From Butyricimonas paravirosa (lineage in GTDB: Bacteria > Bacteroidota > Bacteroidia > Bacteroidales > Marinifilaceae): a DNA stretch of 64,000 nucleotides. Location of the stretch: positions 1,550,001 through 1,614,000 of the forward strand of contig NZ_CP043839.1 of NCBI RefSeq assembly GCF_032878955.1. The letters run 5' to 3'. Positions 44,676-52,967 of the stretch are shown one piece after another. Position numbers and translations under genes: made by a program. Each line of letters begins with the position of its first letter. The stretch's first letter is position 1. Below the pieces are notes generated by a model, which was not told the DNA's origin, searched no databases, and saw nothing but the letters and a program-made list of their open reading frames with translations.

Positions 44676-45066
44676 CAGAATGTCAACCAAGATTTTGATC
44701 TCATTCCTTAACGATACATCAAAAATGGAAAAACATAAACAACATTTACCCTTGTCTCGGGATTACGAGTAACCGTTGGTTTATTCTTGCCTGCAGGTTG
44801 CCTCCCTGTTAGCTCCCCACATCTTTTCTCGGCAAATGTTATCTTTGCTTATATCTTGTTAAAATGGCGGCGATAATCGGGCGATGATCGGGCGACAATG
44901 GGGCGACAGCGCCTAACAGCCGCCCAACAGTCGCCCAACGACCTGGCAATTTCCATGATTTACCCTAGGAAAACCCCATTAAATCCTATAAAAAAGGGTT
45001 CACCTACCGGGCTCTTCAATAAAAAAAGGCCACACGAATTGTCGAACCGCGATACGGTAACCGCAC
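44676..45066. other. 391-base non-coding gap with GGGCGA repeat
   Basis: Right of the IS. It contains TATCTTTG at about 44840, then a run of ATCGGGCGA/GGGCGAC units (44868-44912) followed by inverted GCCGCCC and GTCGCCC units to 44940, which can fold against the first set. No ORF of substance. The right part codes for the 3' end of the leftward GNAT gene only from 45067. Confidence 0.55.
44868..44940. repeat. GGGCGA short repeats with inverted partners
   Basis: Units GCGATAATCGG, GCGATGATCGG, GCGACAATGGG and GCGACAGCG, then CGCCC and CGCCC in inverted sense, in otherwise AT-rich DNA. Complementary blocks GGGCGAC and GTCGCCC are 23 bases apart and can form a stem. Confidence 0.6.
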
Positions 45067-45924
45067 CTACAACTGCCTTATCATCTCGAATTGTTTTCCC
45101 GTCGGTTCAATATTCTTCGAGCGCAAGAATGCGGTCATCGAATCGCAAGTAACATCGGTGTTCAATATCTTTACGGAATTTAATTTATTCATTTCGAGCA
45201 TCTTTTGGAACAGCAAGGAGCCGATGCCCTTACGACGGAACGATCTGTCAACAGCAATCTGGGTAACATCCCCGGACACGGGTTCGAAAACCCCGTACCC
45301 AACCAACCTGTCTTCCGTGAAAACACCCAAGCAAACGAAAGTATCAGCCGCCCTGCCTATCGCCTCCAAACTATTCTGCCAAGACGGCTTGAAATCCCAG
45401 AAATCAGAGACCGAAACGTGATCCTCGATCCGAATAGCCTGTAACGTGTAAGGAATATCAACGTGTACCTCGTTCCGGACCTGTCTGTTCTCCGCCCTAA
45501 AATAATAAAACTCCCGCATCACCCGGAACCCAATCTTCCGATAAACGGAAACCGCTCCCGTGTTATGTTGCAACACTTCCAACAAGTACTCTTTAACTCC
45601 CGCCTCCTTCAAATAAGGAATGGAGGACTCAAACACCCGTGTTGCCAACCCGGTTCCCCGATAATCTTTTAGCGTCCCGGTTCCCGTGTCGTATGCTGTC
45701 CGAGTCCCGTTGAAATCGCCGATCCCATTACAAGTAAACGAAACGATCTTATCCCCGTCAAAAGCGGCAAAAGAAAGTTCCGGATCAAAACCTCGTCGTT
45801 TCAGCATGGCCTGTAACTCCGTGCGATTCAATTGCATCTCATACTCGGCAAAAGCCTGCCGGAACGCCTCGAATAGTTCATCGAAACTCGTATTCTTCAA
45901 AGACTTAATTTCAATATCCGTCAT
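45067..45924 (-). CDS. Tandem GNAT acetyltransferase
   Basis: 285 residues from the ATG at 45924; ATGs at 45936 and 45942 are also possible. Two GNAT folds: the first (residues 1-130) with DYRGTGLATRVFESSIPYL as acetyl-CoA motif A, the second (residues 155-285) with VDRSFRRKGIGSLLFQKML. Both acetyl-CoA-binding loops (Arg/Gly-x-x-Gly-x-Gly/Ala) look intact. Substrate unknown. The -7 box TATCTTTG lies 6 to 24 bases upstream of these ATGs, within one copy of a 52-base direct repeat. Confidence 0.85.
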   Translation of the reverse strand: MTDIEIKSLKNTSFDELFEAFRQAFAEYEMQLNRTELQAMLKRRGFDPELSFAAFDGDKIVSFTCNGIGDFNGTRTAYDTGTGTLKDYRGTGLATRVFESSIPYLKEAGVKEYLLEVLQHNTGAVSVYRKIGFRVMREFYYFRAENRQVRNEVHVDIPYTLQAIRIEDHVSVSDFWDFKPSWQNSLEAIGRAADTFVCLGVFTEDRLVGYGVFEPVSGDVTQIAVDRSFRRKGIGSLLFQKMLEMNKLNSVKILNTDVTCDSMTAFLRSKNIEPTGKQFEMIRQL

Positions 45925-45927
45925 GTC

Positions 45928-45979
45928 ATCAATCATTAGCATATTGTACAAAGATAGCCAAAACAGGAAAACATCACTC
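45928..45979. repeat. 52-base direct repeat, copy A
   Basis: Matches copy B at 47226-47277 at 51 of 52 positions (the sole difference is G versus A near the right end). It contains the leftward promoter box TATCTTTG of the GNAT gene. The pair brackets the DUF1016 cassette. Confidence 0.9.
45949..45956 (-). promoter_or_regulatory. -7 element of the tandem GNAT gene
   Basis: TATCTTTG on the leftward strand, six bases before the first possible ATG at 45942. It is duplicated in copy B, where it points leftward into the DUF1016 gene's 3' end. Confidence 0.6.
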
Positions 45980-46063
45980 ACTTAATATCATGATTTTAAA
46001 GAGTACAGGCATATTAGAAACATTAAAGTCTATCCGGTTGGCATCGTAACCGAAAATCTTTTA

Positions 46064-46071
46064 TACTTTTG
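46064..46071 (+). promoter_or_regulatory. -7 element of the DUF1016 gene
   Basis: TACTTTTG fits TAnnTTTG, with TTGG about 22 bases upstream as a possible -33 element; the ATG follows after 28 bases. The promoter is inside the bracketed cassette. Confidence 0.55.
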
Positions 46072-46099
46072 TAGAGATTTAAGCAATAGAGATAAGAGT

Positions 46100-47131
46100 A
46101 TGAAGGATTTAACCGTATCAAGACCTTTCAGTGAAGAGGAGTACAATGCATTACTGCAACAGGCTGTAGCAGTAATCGAGTCTTCTCGCCTACAGATAGC
46201 AAAGCAACTGAATACAATAGCCATATCTTCCTATTGGGAAGTTGGAAAATTGTTAGCTGAACGCAAACTTGAGAGTGAGCACGGCGATAGCGTCGTCAAA
46301 CGATTATCTGTCGATTTGAAATCAAGGTACCCGGAAATGGGTTTGTCTCCAAGAAACCTATGGAACATGAAACGTTTCTATCTTCAATATAATCAGGATG
46401 ATACAAAAGTGCAACAAGCTGTAGCACTTTTACCATGGGGACATAACTTACTTATAATGAGTTATAATTTGCCTGCCGAGTATGTTGTTTTCTATGCCAA
46501 TGAAGTGGTCACCAAAGGGTGGTCACGTGATATGTTGCGACATGCTTTGAAGTCTGATTATCATCTTTCGATACAAACAAACGAGAAATCCAATAATTTC
46601 AGAGCCACATTGCCAATCAAGCAAGCGGAATATGCCAATGAGGTATTCCAAAGCAGCTATAATCTAGGATTTGTTGATGCCGTCGAGCCGCTTAAAGAGC
46701 TGGCGTTGGAACGTCGTCTTGTCAAGAAAATTACCACTTTCATAATGGAGTTGGGAAGCGGATTCAGTTTCATCGGTAATCAACATACATTAGCATACAA
46801 TGATAAGGAGTATCGGGTTGATTTGTTGTTTTTCCATCGTCGTCTCCGTTCTATGGTTGCGATTGAGCTGAAAATCGGTGAATTCAAACCCGAATATGTC
46901 GGCAAAATGAACTTCTATTTGTCTCTATTGGATAAGCTGGAGAAAGCACCCGATGAAAATCCATCCATCGGTATTATCCTATGTGCAGAAAAAGACCATT
47001 TGGAAGTAGAATTAGCTCTGCAAGATATACATAAGCCGATAGGAGTTGCTGAATATCAATACTTGCTACCCAAGAATAAGTTGCAGGAGTTGGTTACTGA
47101 TGAAATCAAAAAATCAAGAAGAAAGAAGTAA
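46100..47131 (+). CDS. DUF1016 (YhcG-type) PD-(D/E)XK nuclease
   Basis: 343 residues. The N-terminal half matches DUF1016: SSYWEVGKLLAERKLESEHG, YPEMGLSPRNLWNMKRFY, LPWGHNLLIM. The C-terminal half is a PD-(D/E)XK nuclease: EYRVDLLFFHRRL with the active-site Asp, then VAIELKIGEFKPEYVGKMNFYLSLLD with the ExK motif. Such proteins recur near restriction-modification and other defence genes; a defence or DNA-repair role is likely but unproven. The gene lies alone between 52-base direct repeats, in a cassette that splits the DUF2867 and GNAT genes. Confidence 0.85.
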   Translation: MKDLTVSRPFSEEEYNALLQQAVAVIESSRLQIAKQLNTIAISSYWEVGKLLAERKLESEHGDSVVKRLSVDLKSRYPEMGLSPRNLWNMKRFYLQYNQDDTKVQQAVALLPWGHNLLIMSYNLPAEYVVFYANEVVTKGWSRDMLRHALKSDYHLSIQTNEKSNNFRATLPIKQAEYANEVFQSSYNLGFVDAVEPLKELALERRLVKKITTFIMELGSGFSFIGNQHTLAYNDKEYRVDLLFFHRRLRSMVAIELKIGEFKPEYVGKMNFYLSLLDKLEKAPDENPSIGIILCAEKDHLEVELALQDIHKPIGVAEYQYLLPKNKLQELVTDEIKKSRRKK

Positions 47132-47225
47132 TTACAAGTAAGTTTTAATAAGATTCCAATAAATTATGTCATCCTTGAAAAAGTTTACTGCAAATGGAAT
47201 AAACCCATGTCAGGATTAAAATGTT

Positions 47226-47277
47226 ATCAATCATTAGCATATTGTACAAAGATAGCCAAAACAAGAAAACATCACTC
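47226..47277. repeat. 52-base direct repeat, copy B
   Basis: Second copy bracketing the DUF1016 cassette; its right end overlaps the stop codon of the DUF2867 gene, which shows that the original chromosomal order was DUF2867 gene, this sequence, GNAT gene. Confidence 0.9.
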
Positions 47278-47724
47278 TTTCATTAATACCCGTTTCGAGA
47301 CCCGTGGGACAATCACCCGATGAAACGGTTTGATAAAGAAAAAATAGACTTTCCCTATCCGGTTGTGATATTTCACCCACGTGGAGATTTCCGTGGTCTG
47401 CCTGCCTCTTTCTTCCGGGCAAATAAATACCGAAACGTAAAAAAGTAAATGACTATCATCCATTCGCATGATCGCCTCCCGTTCATTTTCCTCCACGATC
47501 AGGTTCTTTACCTGCGGAGTTCTCGTTTCGATCCCGAAAGGTTTCACGAGAAAGGCCCGGAATTTGTACAAGGCCCGGAGCCACACGGGATTATACGAGA
47601 ATATTCTTGTAATGATCTCCGCCGGAGATAACCCGTTCACGTCGGTTTGTACCGAAAATGTGTCATGGTAATCCACCGGAAGATATTTTTCAATTAGCCG
47701 CCCCGTTTCGTTCGTATCATTCAT
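47272..47724 (-). CDS. DUF2867 family protein
   Basis: 150 residues, cytosolic. The pattern fits DUF2867: DYHDTFSVQTDVNGLSPAEIITRIF, then PVWLRALYKFRAFLVKPFGIE with the Trp-x-x-x-L-Y-x-x-R motif, and the strand pair DDSHLLFYVSVFICPE and ISTWVKYHNRIGKVYFFFIKPFH. It resembles lipid- or ligand-binding helix-grip folds; the role is unknown. Its stop lies in copy B of the 52-base repeat. Confidence 0.7.
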   Translation of the reverse strand: MNDTNETGRLIEKYLPVDYHDTFSVQTDVNGLSPAEIITRIFSYNPVWLRALYKFRAFLVKPFGIETRTPQVKNLIVEENEREAIMRMDDSHLLFYVSVFICPEERGRQTTEISTWVKYHNRIGKVYFFFIKPFHRVIVPRVSKRVLMKE

Positions 47725-47748
47725 TAGTGTGACATTTTAAATAGAAGT

Positions 47749-48204
47749 TCAAACTTCGATCTCGTAAATCCGGGAGTTCTCGCCCCACGGATGGTACCCT
47801 TGTCCGATATAGCGGAACCCGTATTTCTCGTAATACCCCACGTGTTCCGTTGAAAGGTACATGCGGCTGAATCCCGCCTTACGGGTATCTTCTTTCGCTT
47901 TTTCAATCAACAGCACGGCATAAGCATTTCCCCGGTACGCCTCTTCGATATACAAGGCACAAAGCCAAGGATACAGGTCCATCCGGCTGATAAAATCATT
48001 CGTGATCAAGCCGGCACATCCCATGATAATCCCCTCTTTTTCCAACAGATACCATTGTGGTAGAACATCCTCACTCCCCACGGCATGAGTGATACAATCC
48101 TCGTATATTTCCGGGGCTACTTCCGTCCACTTGCTGGGGAAATATTTTATGGCGACCTCTTTATATTCCGGGTTTTCCCGTACGGATATTACTCTCATCA
48201 TCAA
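47749..48204 (-). CDS. GNAT family N-acetyltransferase
   Basis: 151 residues (three possible ATGs: MMM). Acetyl-CoA motif A is visible as LYIEEAYRGNAYAVLLIEKAKED, where Arg-Gly-Asn-Ala replaces the usual R/Q-x-x-G-x-G/A, and the C-terminal YLSTEHVGYYEKYGFRYIGQG is typical of GNATs. Substrate unknown. It lies 22 bases from the AraC regulator gene stop, so they are likely co-transcribed. Confidence 0.85.
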   Translation of the reverse strand: MMMRVISVRENPEYKEVAIKYFPSKWTEVAPEIYEDCITHAVGSEDVLPQWYLLEKEGIIMGCAGLITNDFISRMDLYPWLCALYIEEAYRGNAYAVLLIEKAKEDTRKAGFSRMYLSTEHVGYYEKYGFRYIGQGYHPWGENSRIYEIEV

Positions 48205-48226
48205 TTCATATTTTAATTATTATACA

Positions 48227-49132
48227 TTACTTTCCTGCCCGGTATTCATTGGGCGTTTTCCCGGTCATGCGGTGGAAAAACTTACTGAAAAAAGAGGGAT
48301 TGGGAAAATTCAACTCGTCGGCAATCTGGTACACCAATTTATCACTATGGAGCAACTGAATTTTAACCTCCTGGATAACCGCCTCGTTGATCCAGTCCAT
48401 CACCGTGTGATCACTAACCTGCCGGATCAAGGTATTCAAATAACGGGGAGTTAGGTACAAACGATCCGCGTAGAAAGCCACGTTACGCTCACGGATTGCG
48501 TACTTATTCACCAAGCTGAGAAACCGGTTAAACACTTCTTCCTGGCGGGTATATTTCGCATGTCCGACGGAATGACCGTTTTGTTGTAAATAGGCTATTT
48601 GATGAAACAGGGTTGAAATCAGACTTTGCACCGTACCTTTAGGAAAAGGAACATCATGTACCACTTCCCACAGCAAAGAAAAAATAGTCTCCAACCGTCG
48701 CTCAATCACCTCGTTCAACGACAGCCACAAGTAAAGCCGCCCTTGGAGATAAGCCATCAATTGCTCCTCTTTCTGCCAGCCTTCCATGAAACTATTGGCA
48801 ATTCCCACCATCGACAATTCACAATCCGGAGACATTTCCACGAACTCGGCCACCGTACCGGGAGACGCCACCACCATTTGATGAGCCTTTATGGTCAGAT
48901 CGTGCAAATTGGCCCGAATCCGAACATACCCGGAACGCAGATGCACGATACGCCCTTCCGTCAATCGATAAGGTTGTCCGAAAACGATCAGAGAACTGTT
49001 CAAATCCCTCATTCCAACCACGGAACGGACAATAACAAACTCCTCTGAAATGAAACGATAATCGTTACAAGGTTGTATGGGCCAAGCCTGCACCTGTTTC
49101 AAGGCTAAATTCAATAATCCGTTTTGTTTCAT
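48227..49132 (-). CDS. AraC family transcriptional regulator
   Basis: 301 residues from the ATG at 49132. The N-terminal 150 residues are a cupin-like sensor domain (IRANLHDLTIKAHQMVV, FVEMSPDCELSMVG), and the C terminus holds two helix-turn-helix motifs: ADRLYLTPRYLNTLIRQVSDHTVMDWI and IADELNFPNPSFFSKFFHRMTGKTPNEYR. The latter is the AraC hallmark. The gene diverges from the exporter operon and probably controls it; a box TATCTTTG (49152-49159) lies 17 bases upstream of the ATG. Confidence 0.88.
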   Translation of the reverse strand: MKQNGLLNLALKQVQAWPIQPCNDYRFISEEFVIVRSVVGMRDLNSSLIVFGQPYRLTEGRIVHLRSGYVRIRANLHDLTIKAHQMVVASPGTVAEFVEMSPDCELSMVGIANSFMEGWQKEEQLMAYLQGRLYLWLSLNEVIERRLETIFSLLWEVVHDVPFPKGTVQSLISTLFHQIAYLQQNGHSVGHAKYTRQEEVFNRFLSLVNKYAIRERNVAFYADRLYLTPRYLNTLIRQVSDHTVMDWINEAVIQEVKIQLLHSDKLVYQIADELNFPNPSFFSKFFHRMTGKTPNEYRAGK

Positions 49133-49151
49133 AAGACATGACGATTTCCTA

Positions 49152-49159
49152 CAAAGATA
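49152..49159 (-). promoter_or_regulatory. -7 element of the AraC gene
   Basis: TATCTTTG on the leftward strand with TTG-containing T-runs about 20 bases upstream, before the AraC start at 49132. Confidence 0.6.
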
Positions 49160-49254
49160 ATATTTTACCCGAAATACAAACAAAAAATCGCATTTTTCGA
49201 ACAAATAGAACATTCACCACTACTAATAGAGCCTTAATATATGCATCCGTCACG

Positions 49255-49262
49255 TACCTTTG
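49255..49262 (+). promoter_or_regulatory. -7 element of the exporter operon
   Basis: TACCTTTG fits TAnnTTTG and lies 28 bases before the ATG at 49291; the AraC protein would be expected to bind in the ~130 bases between the two divergent genes. Confidence 0.55.
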
Positions 49263-49290
49263 TCGTGGAAATAATTAAAAACATAAATAT

Positions 49291-50544
49291 ATGATACGAA
49301 CCTTTTTTCTGATCCTGTTTGCCAGCCTGGTGCTACAAGCTTCCGGGCAACTTACCCTCGAAGGATGTCGGCAAAAGGCCCAAGACCATTACCCGCTTGC
49401 CCGTCAGTACAAACTGATCGAGTTGTCGGAAAGTTACAGTCTTGCCAATGCCGCCAAAGGCAACCTTCCCCAGATCAGCCTCAGCGGGAAAGCCTCTTAT
49501 CAAAGTGATGTCACGCAAATCCCTTTCGACATCCCCGAACTTTCCATCAAGGGCTTGCCCAAAGACCAGTACCAAATTATGCTGGAAGTGAAACAGAACC
49601 TCTGGGACGGTGGACATATCCGGTCGCAAAAGCAACAAACAAAAGCCACATCCCAAGAGGCCAAGAGCCAGTTAGACGTGAATATGTATGCATTAAATGA
49701 ACGGGTGAATCAAGTTTATTTCGGCATTCTTTTGCTGGACGAACAATTGGAACAAAACACACTATTAAATGAAGAACTGCAACGCAATTTGAAAAACGTT
49801 ATGGCTTACCGGGATAATGGTATCGCCAACGACGCTGATGTCGATGCCGTGCAGGTTGAAATTCTCAACACGCAACAACAACGGGTCAGCTTGGAATCCA
49901 ACCGGGTCGCCTACCTGCGTATGCTCGCCCTCCTCATCGGGGAAAATTTGGCAACCGACACGCGACTGGTAAAACCAATCGTCCCACAAGGTAATAGTTC
50001 TGACGTGATCAACCGCCCGGAACTATCCCTGTATACCGCTCAGGAAAACAGTATCAACGTGAAGGAACAAGCCTTAAAAACCGGCTATCGTCCCCAGCTC
50101 GGCCTGTTTGCACAAGGCGCTTACGGTAATCCGGGGTTAAATATGCTGAAGAACTCGTTTGAACCCTACTATATTGTAGGCGCACGACTAAGTTGGAATT
50201 TCGGTAGCCTGTACACCTTGAAAAACGACAAGCGCAAATTCACGACCGAACGACAACGCATCCAAAGTAACCGGGATTTATTCTTGTTCAACACCCATCT
50301 GCAGCTGGCAGAACAACAAGGTGTCATCTCCGCCCTGCAAAAACAGATGAAAACGGATAACGAGATCATCCGCCTCCGCACCAATATCCGTAAGTCGGCC
50401 GAGGCGAAAGTAGCCAACGGCACGTTGACCGTGACCGAGATGCTACGGGAACTGACGAATGAAAATCTGGCCCGGCAGAACAAGGCCCTGCACGAGATTC
50501 AGTTACTCATGGATATGTATCAACAAAAACATCTCACCAATTAA
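49291..50544 (+). CDS. TolC family outer-membrane efflux protein
   Basis: 417 residues with a signal peptide (ending QASGQ). The long alpha-barrel helices are rich in Gln/Asn and Leu (QLDVNMYALNERVNQVYFGI, EELQRNLKNVMAYRDNGIANDADVDAV), with the conserved TolC signature near QNLWDGG and the second half beginning EQALKTGYRPQLGLFAQGAYG. It forms the outer-membrane tunnel of the exporter encoded downstream. Gap to the next gene: 55 bases. Confidence 0.9.
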   Translation: MIRTFFLILFASLVLQASGQLTLEGCRQKAQDHYPLARQYKLIELSESYSLANAAKGNLPQISLSGKASYQSDVTQIPFDIPELSIKGLPKDQYQIMLEVKQNLWDGGHIRSQKQQTKATSQEAKSQLDVNMYALNERVNQVYFGILLLDEQLEQNTLLNEELQRNLKNVMAYRDNGIANDADVDAVQVEILNTQQQRVSLESNRVAYLRMLALLIGENLATDTRLVKPIVPQGNSSDVINRPELSLYTAQENSINVKEQALKTGYRPQLGLFAQGAYGNPGLNMLKNSFEPYYIVGARLSWNFGSLYTLKNDKRKFTTERQRIQSNRDLFLFNTHLQLAEQQGVISALQKQMKTDNEIIRLRTNIRKSAEAKVANGTLTVTEMLRELTNENLARQNKALHEIQLLMDMYQQKHLTN

Positions 50545-50599
50545 CCCGGTGTGAAGATTAAAAAGTACAATACGAACAAATTTACAAACACTCAAGTAT

Positions 50600-51493
50600 A
50601 TGAAAACTCTAAATATGATCCTCATGGCGGTAATCGCAACTCTCTTGTCCGCCTGTAACTCAGAAAAAGAATATGACGCGACCGGGACATTCGAGGCCAC
50701 GGAAATCATCGTGTCCTCCGAGGCCAGTGGAAAACTTTTTTACCTGAACGCCGAAGAAGGAACACGGTTATCCCAAGGAACGGAAATCGGGCTAGTCGAT
50801 ACCGTACAACTCTACCTGAAAAAATTACAACTGCAAGCCAGTATGAAATCAGTTGACAAGCAACGTCCCGATATACGTAAACAGATTGCTGCCCTACAGG
50901 AACAAATCGCAACAGCGAAACGAGAACGGGCCCGCGTGGCAAATTTGCTGAAAGCCAATGCCGCTAATCAAAAGCAACTGGACGACTGGGACTCTCAGTT
51001 AACCGTGCTGCAACGTCAGCTCGATGCACAAGTTTCCTCCTTACAGAACAGTACCGCCAGTCTGAATGAACAGAGTTCTTCCGTGGCAATACAAGTGGCC
51101 CAAGTGGAAGACCAACTACAAAAGTGCCACATTCTCGCCCCTATCAACGGAACGATTCTTGCCAAATACGCAGAACCCGGAGAATTGGCCTCCGTCGGAA
51201 AACCTCTTTTCAAAATCGCTGACATCGAGAATATGTACCTACGGGCATACATCACCTCTTCCCAACTCGCCACGGTCAAGTTGAACGACCCGGTAAAAGT
51301 CTTCGCGGACTTCGGTAACGGGGAGAAAAAAGAGTATAACGGCACGGTGACGTGGATCGCCGACGAGGCGGAGTTCACCCCGAAGACCATACTGACCGAT
51401 GACGAGCGGGCCAACCAGGTTTATGCCGTAAAAATAGCCGTCCGCAATGACGGAACAATCAAAATAGGTATGTACGGAGAAGTAAAATTCTGA
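50600..51493 (+). CDS. HlyD/YbhG-like membrane fusion lipoprotein
   Basis: 297 residues with a lipoprotein signal (LLSAC). The biotinyl-lipoyl half VSSEASGKLFYLNAEEGTRL, a helical hairpin (residues 70-155), then the lipoyl return ILAPINGTILAKYAEPGELASVGKPLFKIAD and a beta-barrel. It joins the YbhF/S/R transporter with the TolC channel. It begins 55 bases after the TolC gene and ends two bases before the ATPase gene. Confidence 0.9.
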   Translation: MKTLNMILMAVIATLLSACNSEKEYDATGTFEATEIIVSSEASGKLFYLNAEEGTRLSQGTEIGLVDTVQLYLKKLQLQASMKSVDKQRPDIRKQIAALQEQIATAKRERARVANLLKANAANQKQLDDWDSQLTVLQRQLDAQVSSLQNSTASLNEQSSSVAIQVAQVEDQLQKCHILAPINGTILAKYAEPGELASVGKPLFKIADIENMYLRAYITSSQLATVKLNDPVKVFADFGNGEKKEYNGTVTWIADEAEFTPKTILTDDERANQVYAVKIAVRNDGTIKIGMYGEVKF

Positions 51494-51495
51494 TT

Positions 51496-52956
51496 ATGGA
51501 ATATCTTATCGAAACGAGCCACCTCGGAAAGCGATACGGTGACGTGCAAGCCCTGCATGATGTCTCTTTTCAAGTCGGGCGAGGGGAATTGTTCGGGCTT
51601 ATCGGCCCGGACGGTTCCGGAAAGTCCACGCTTTTCCGTATTCTCACGACCTTGCTGGTTGCGGATGAAGGAGAGGCTCGAGTGAATGGCAATGATGTCG
51701 TCACGGGCTATAAACAGATCAGACAGAGCATTGGTTATATGCCCGGAAAATTCTCACTCTATCAAGATTTGACGGTAGAAGAAAACTTGAATTTCTTTGC
51801 CACGGTTTTCAACACCACGGTAGAGGCCCATTATGACCAAATCAAAGAAATTTACGATCAGATTGCCCCTTTTAAAGCCCGACGGGCCGGAGCTTTGTCG
51901 GGTGGGATGAAACAAAAACTCGCCTTATGTTGCGCTTTGATTCACAACCCGGAAGTTCTTTTCCTTGACGAACCGACCACCGGAGTCGATCCCGTATCAC
52001 GTAAAGAATTCTGGCAAATGCTCCATCGCTTGCAGGAACGAGGAATCACGATTGTCGTCTCCACCCCTTTCATGGATGAGGCCCGGCAATGTGACCGCAT
52101 CGCTTTTCTACAACACGGACACATTCAGGGAATCGATACCCCGGCAGTTATTCTGGAAAGATTCAAAGATATACTTTGCCCTCCCGGACTGGAACATGAC
52201 ACATCTCACCAAGAGGCACAAACCGTTATCCGGGTCGAACAACTGGTCAAGACATTCGGGAACTTTACGGCCGTTGACCATATCTCGTTCGAGGTCAAGC
52301 GAGGGGAAATATTCGGTTTCTTGGGAGCCAATGGTGCCGGGAAAACAACCGCCATGCGGATTCTCTGCGGGTTGAGTCGTCCCACTTCCGGTAAGGCCGA
52401 AGTGATGGGCTACGATGTCCGCACTCAAAGCGAGGATATAAAGAAACACATCGGTTACATGAGTCAGAAATTCTCGCTCTATGAAGACCTGAAAGTATGG
52501 GAAAACGTCCGGTTATTTGCCGGGATATACGGGGTACCGGAATCGGAAATCGCTCCCCGGACGGAAGAGATGCTGAAACGCATCGGGTTACACGATGAAC
52601 GGGAAACTCTCGTGCGGGAACTTCCCCTGGGCTGGAAACAGCGACTGGCATTCTCCGTGTCCATCTTTCACAACCCGCAACTGGTGTTTCTTGACGAACC
52701 GACCGGGGGTGTCGATCCGGCTACCCGACGGCAATTCTGGCAATTGATTTATCAAGCGGCCGACCGGGGTATCACCATTTTTGTCACCACTCACTACATG
52801 GATGAAGCCGAATATTGCGACCGCATCTCCATGATGGTCGACGGGCAAATCAAGGCTCTGGATTCCCCGGAAGGACTAAAGACCCGTTTCCATGCCGCTA
52901 ATATGGACGAAGTTTTTCACCAACTGGCTCGTAATGCCACCCGTTCATCCGATTAA
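51496..52956 (+). CDS. ABC exporter ATPase with two nucleotide-binding domains (YbhF-type)
   Basis: 486 residues with two ABC ATPase domains. First: Walker A GPDGSGKST (about residue 37), signature LSGGMKQ, Walker B VLFLDEPTTGVDP. Second: Walker A GANGAGKTT (about residue 277), a degenerate signature LPLGWKQ and Walker B LVFLDEPTGGVDP. This fused form is typical of YbhF, which powers the YbhS/YbhR permease pair in drug export. All Walker residues are present in both domains. The next gene starts 11 bases later. Confidence 0.92.
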   Translation: MEYLIETSHLGKRYGDVQALHDVSFQVGRGELFGLIGPDGSGKSTLFRILTTLLVADEGEARVNGNDVVTGYKQIRQSIGYMPGKFSLYQDLTVEENLNFFATVFNTTVEAHYDQIKEIYDQIAPFKARRAGALSGGMKQKLALCCALIHNPEVLFLDEPTTGVDPVSRKEFWQMLHRLQERGITIVVSTPFMDEARQCDRIAFLQHGHIQGIDTPAVILERFKDILCPPGLEHDTSHQEAQTVIRVEQLVKTFGNFTAVDHISFEVKRGEIFGFLGANGAGKTTAMRILCGLSRPTSGKAEVMGYDVRTQSEDIKKHIGYMSQKFSLYEDLKVWENVRLFAGIYGVPESEIAPRTEEMLKRIGLHDERETLVRELPLGWKQRLAFSVSIFHNPQLVFLDEPTGGVDPATRRQFWQLIYQAADRGITIFVTTHYMDEAEYCDRISMMVDGQIKALDSPEGLKTRFHAANMDEVFHQLARNATRSSD

Positions 52957-52967
52957 TCGTACCGCTT

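Noticed and set aside
49333..49656. Leftward ORFs opposite the TolC, transporter and SusC genes
   Set aside because: They lie antisense to genes with strong motif evidence and have no protein-like domain or start signals.
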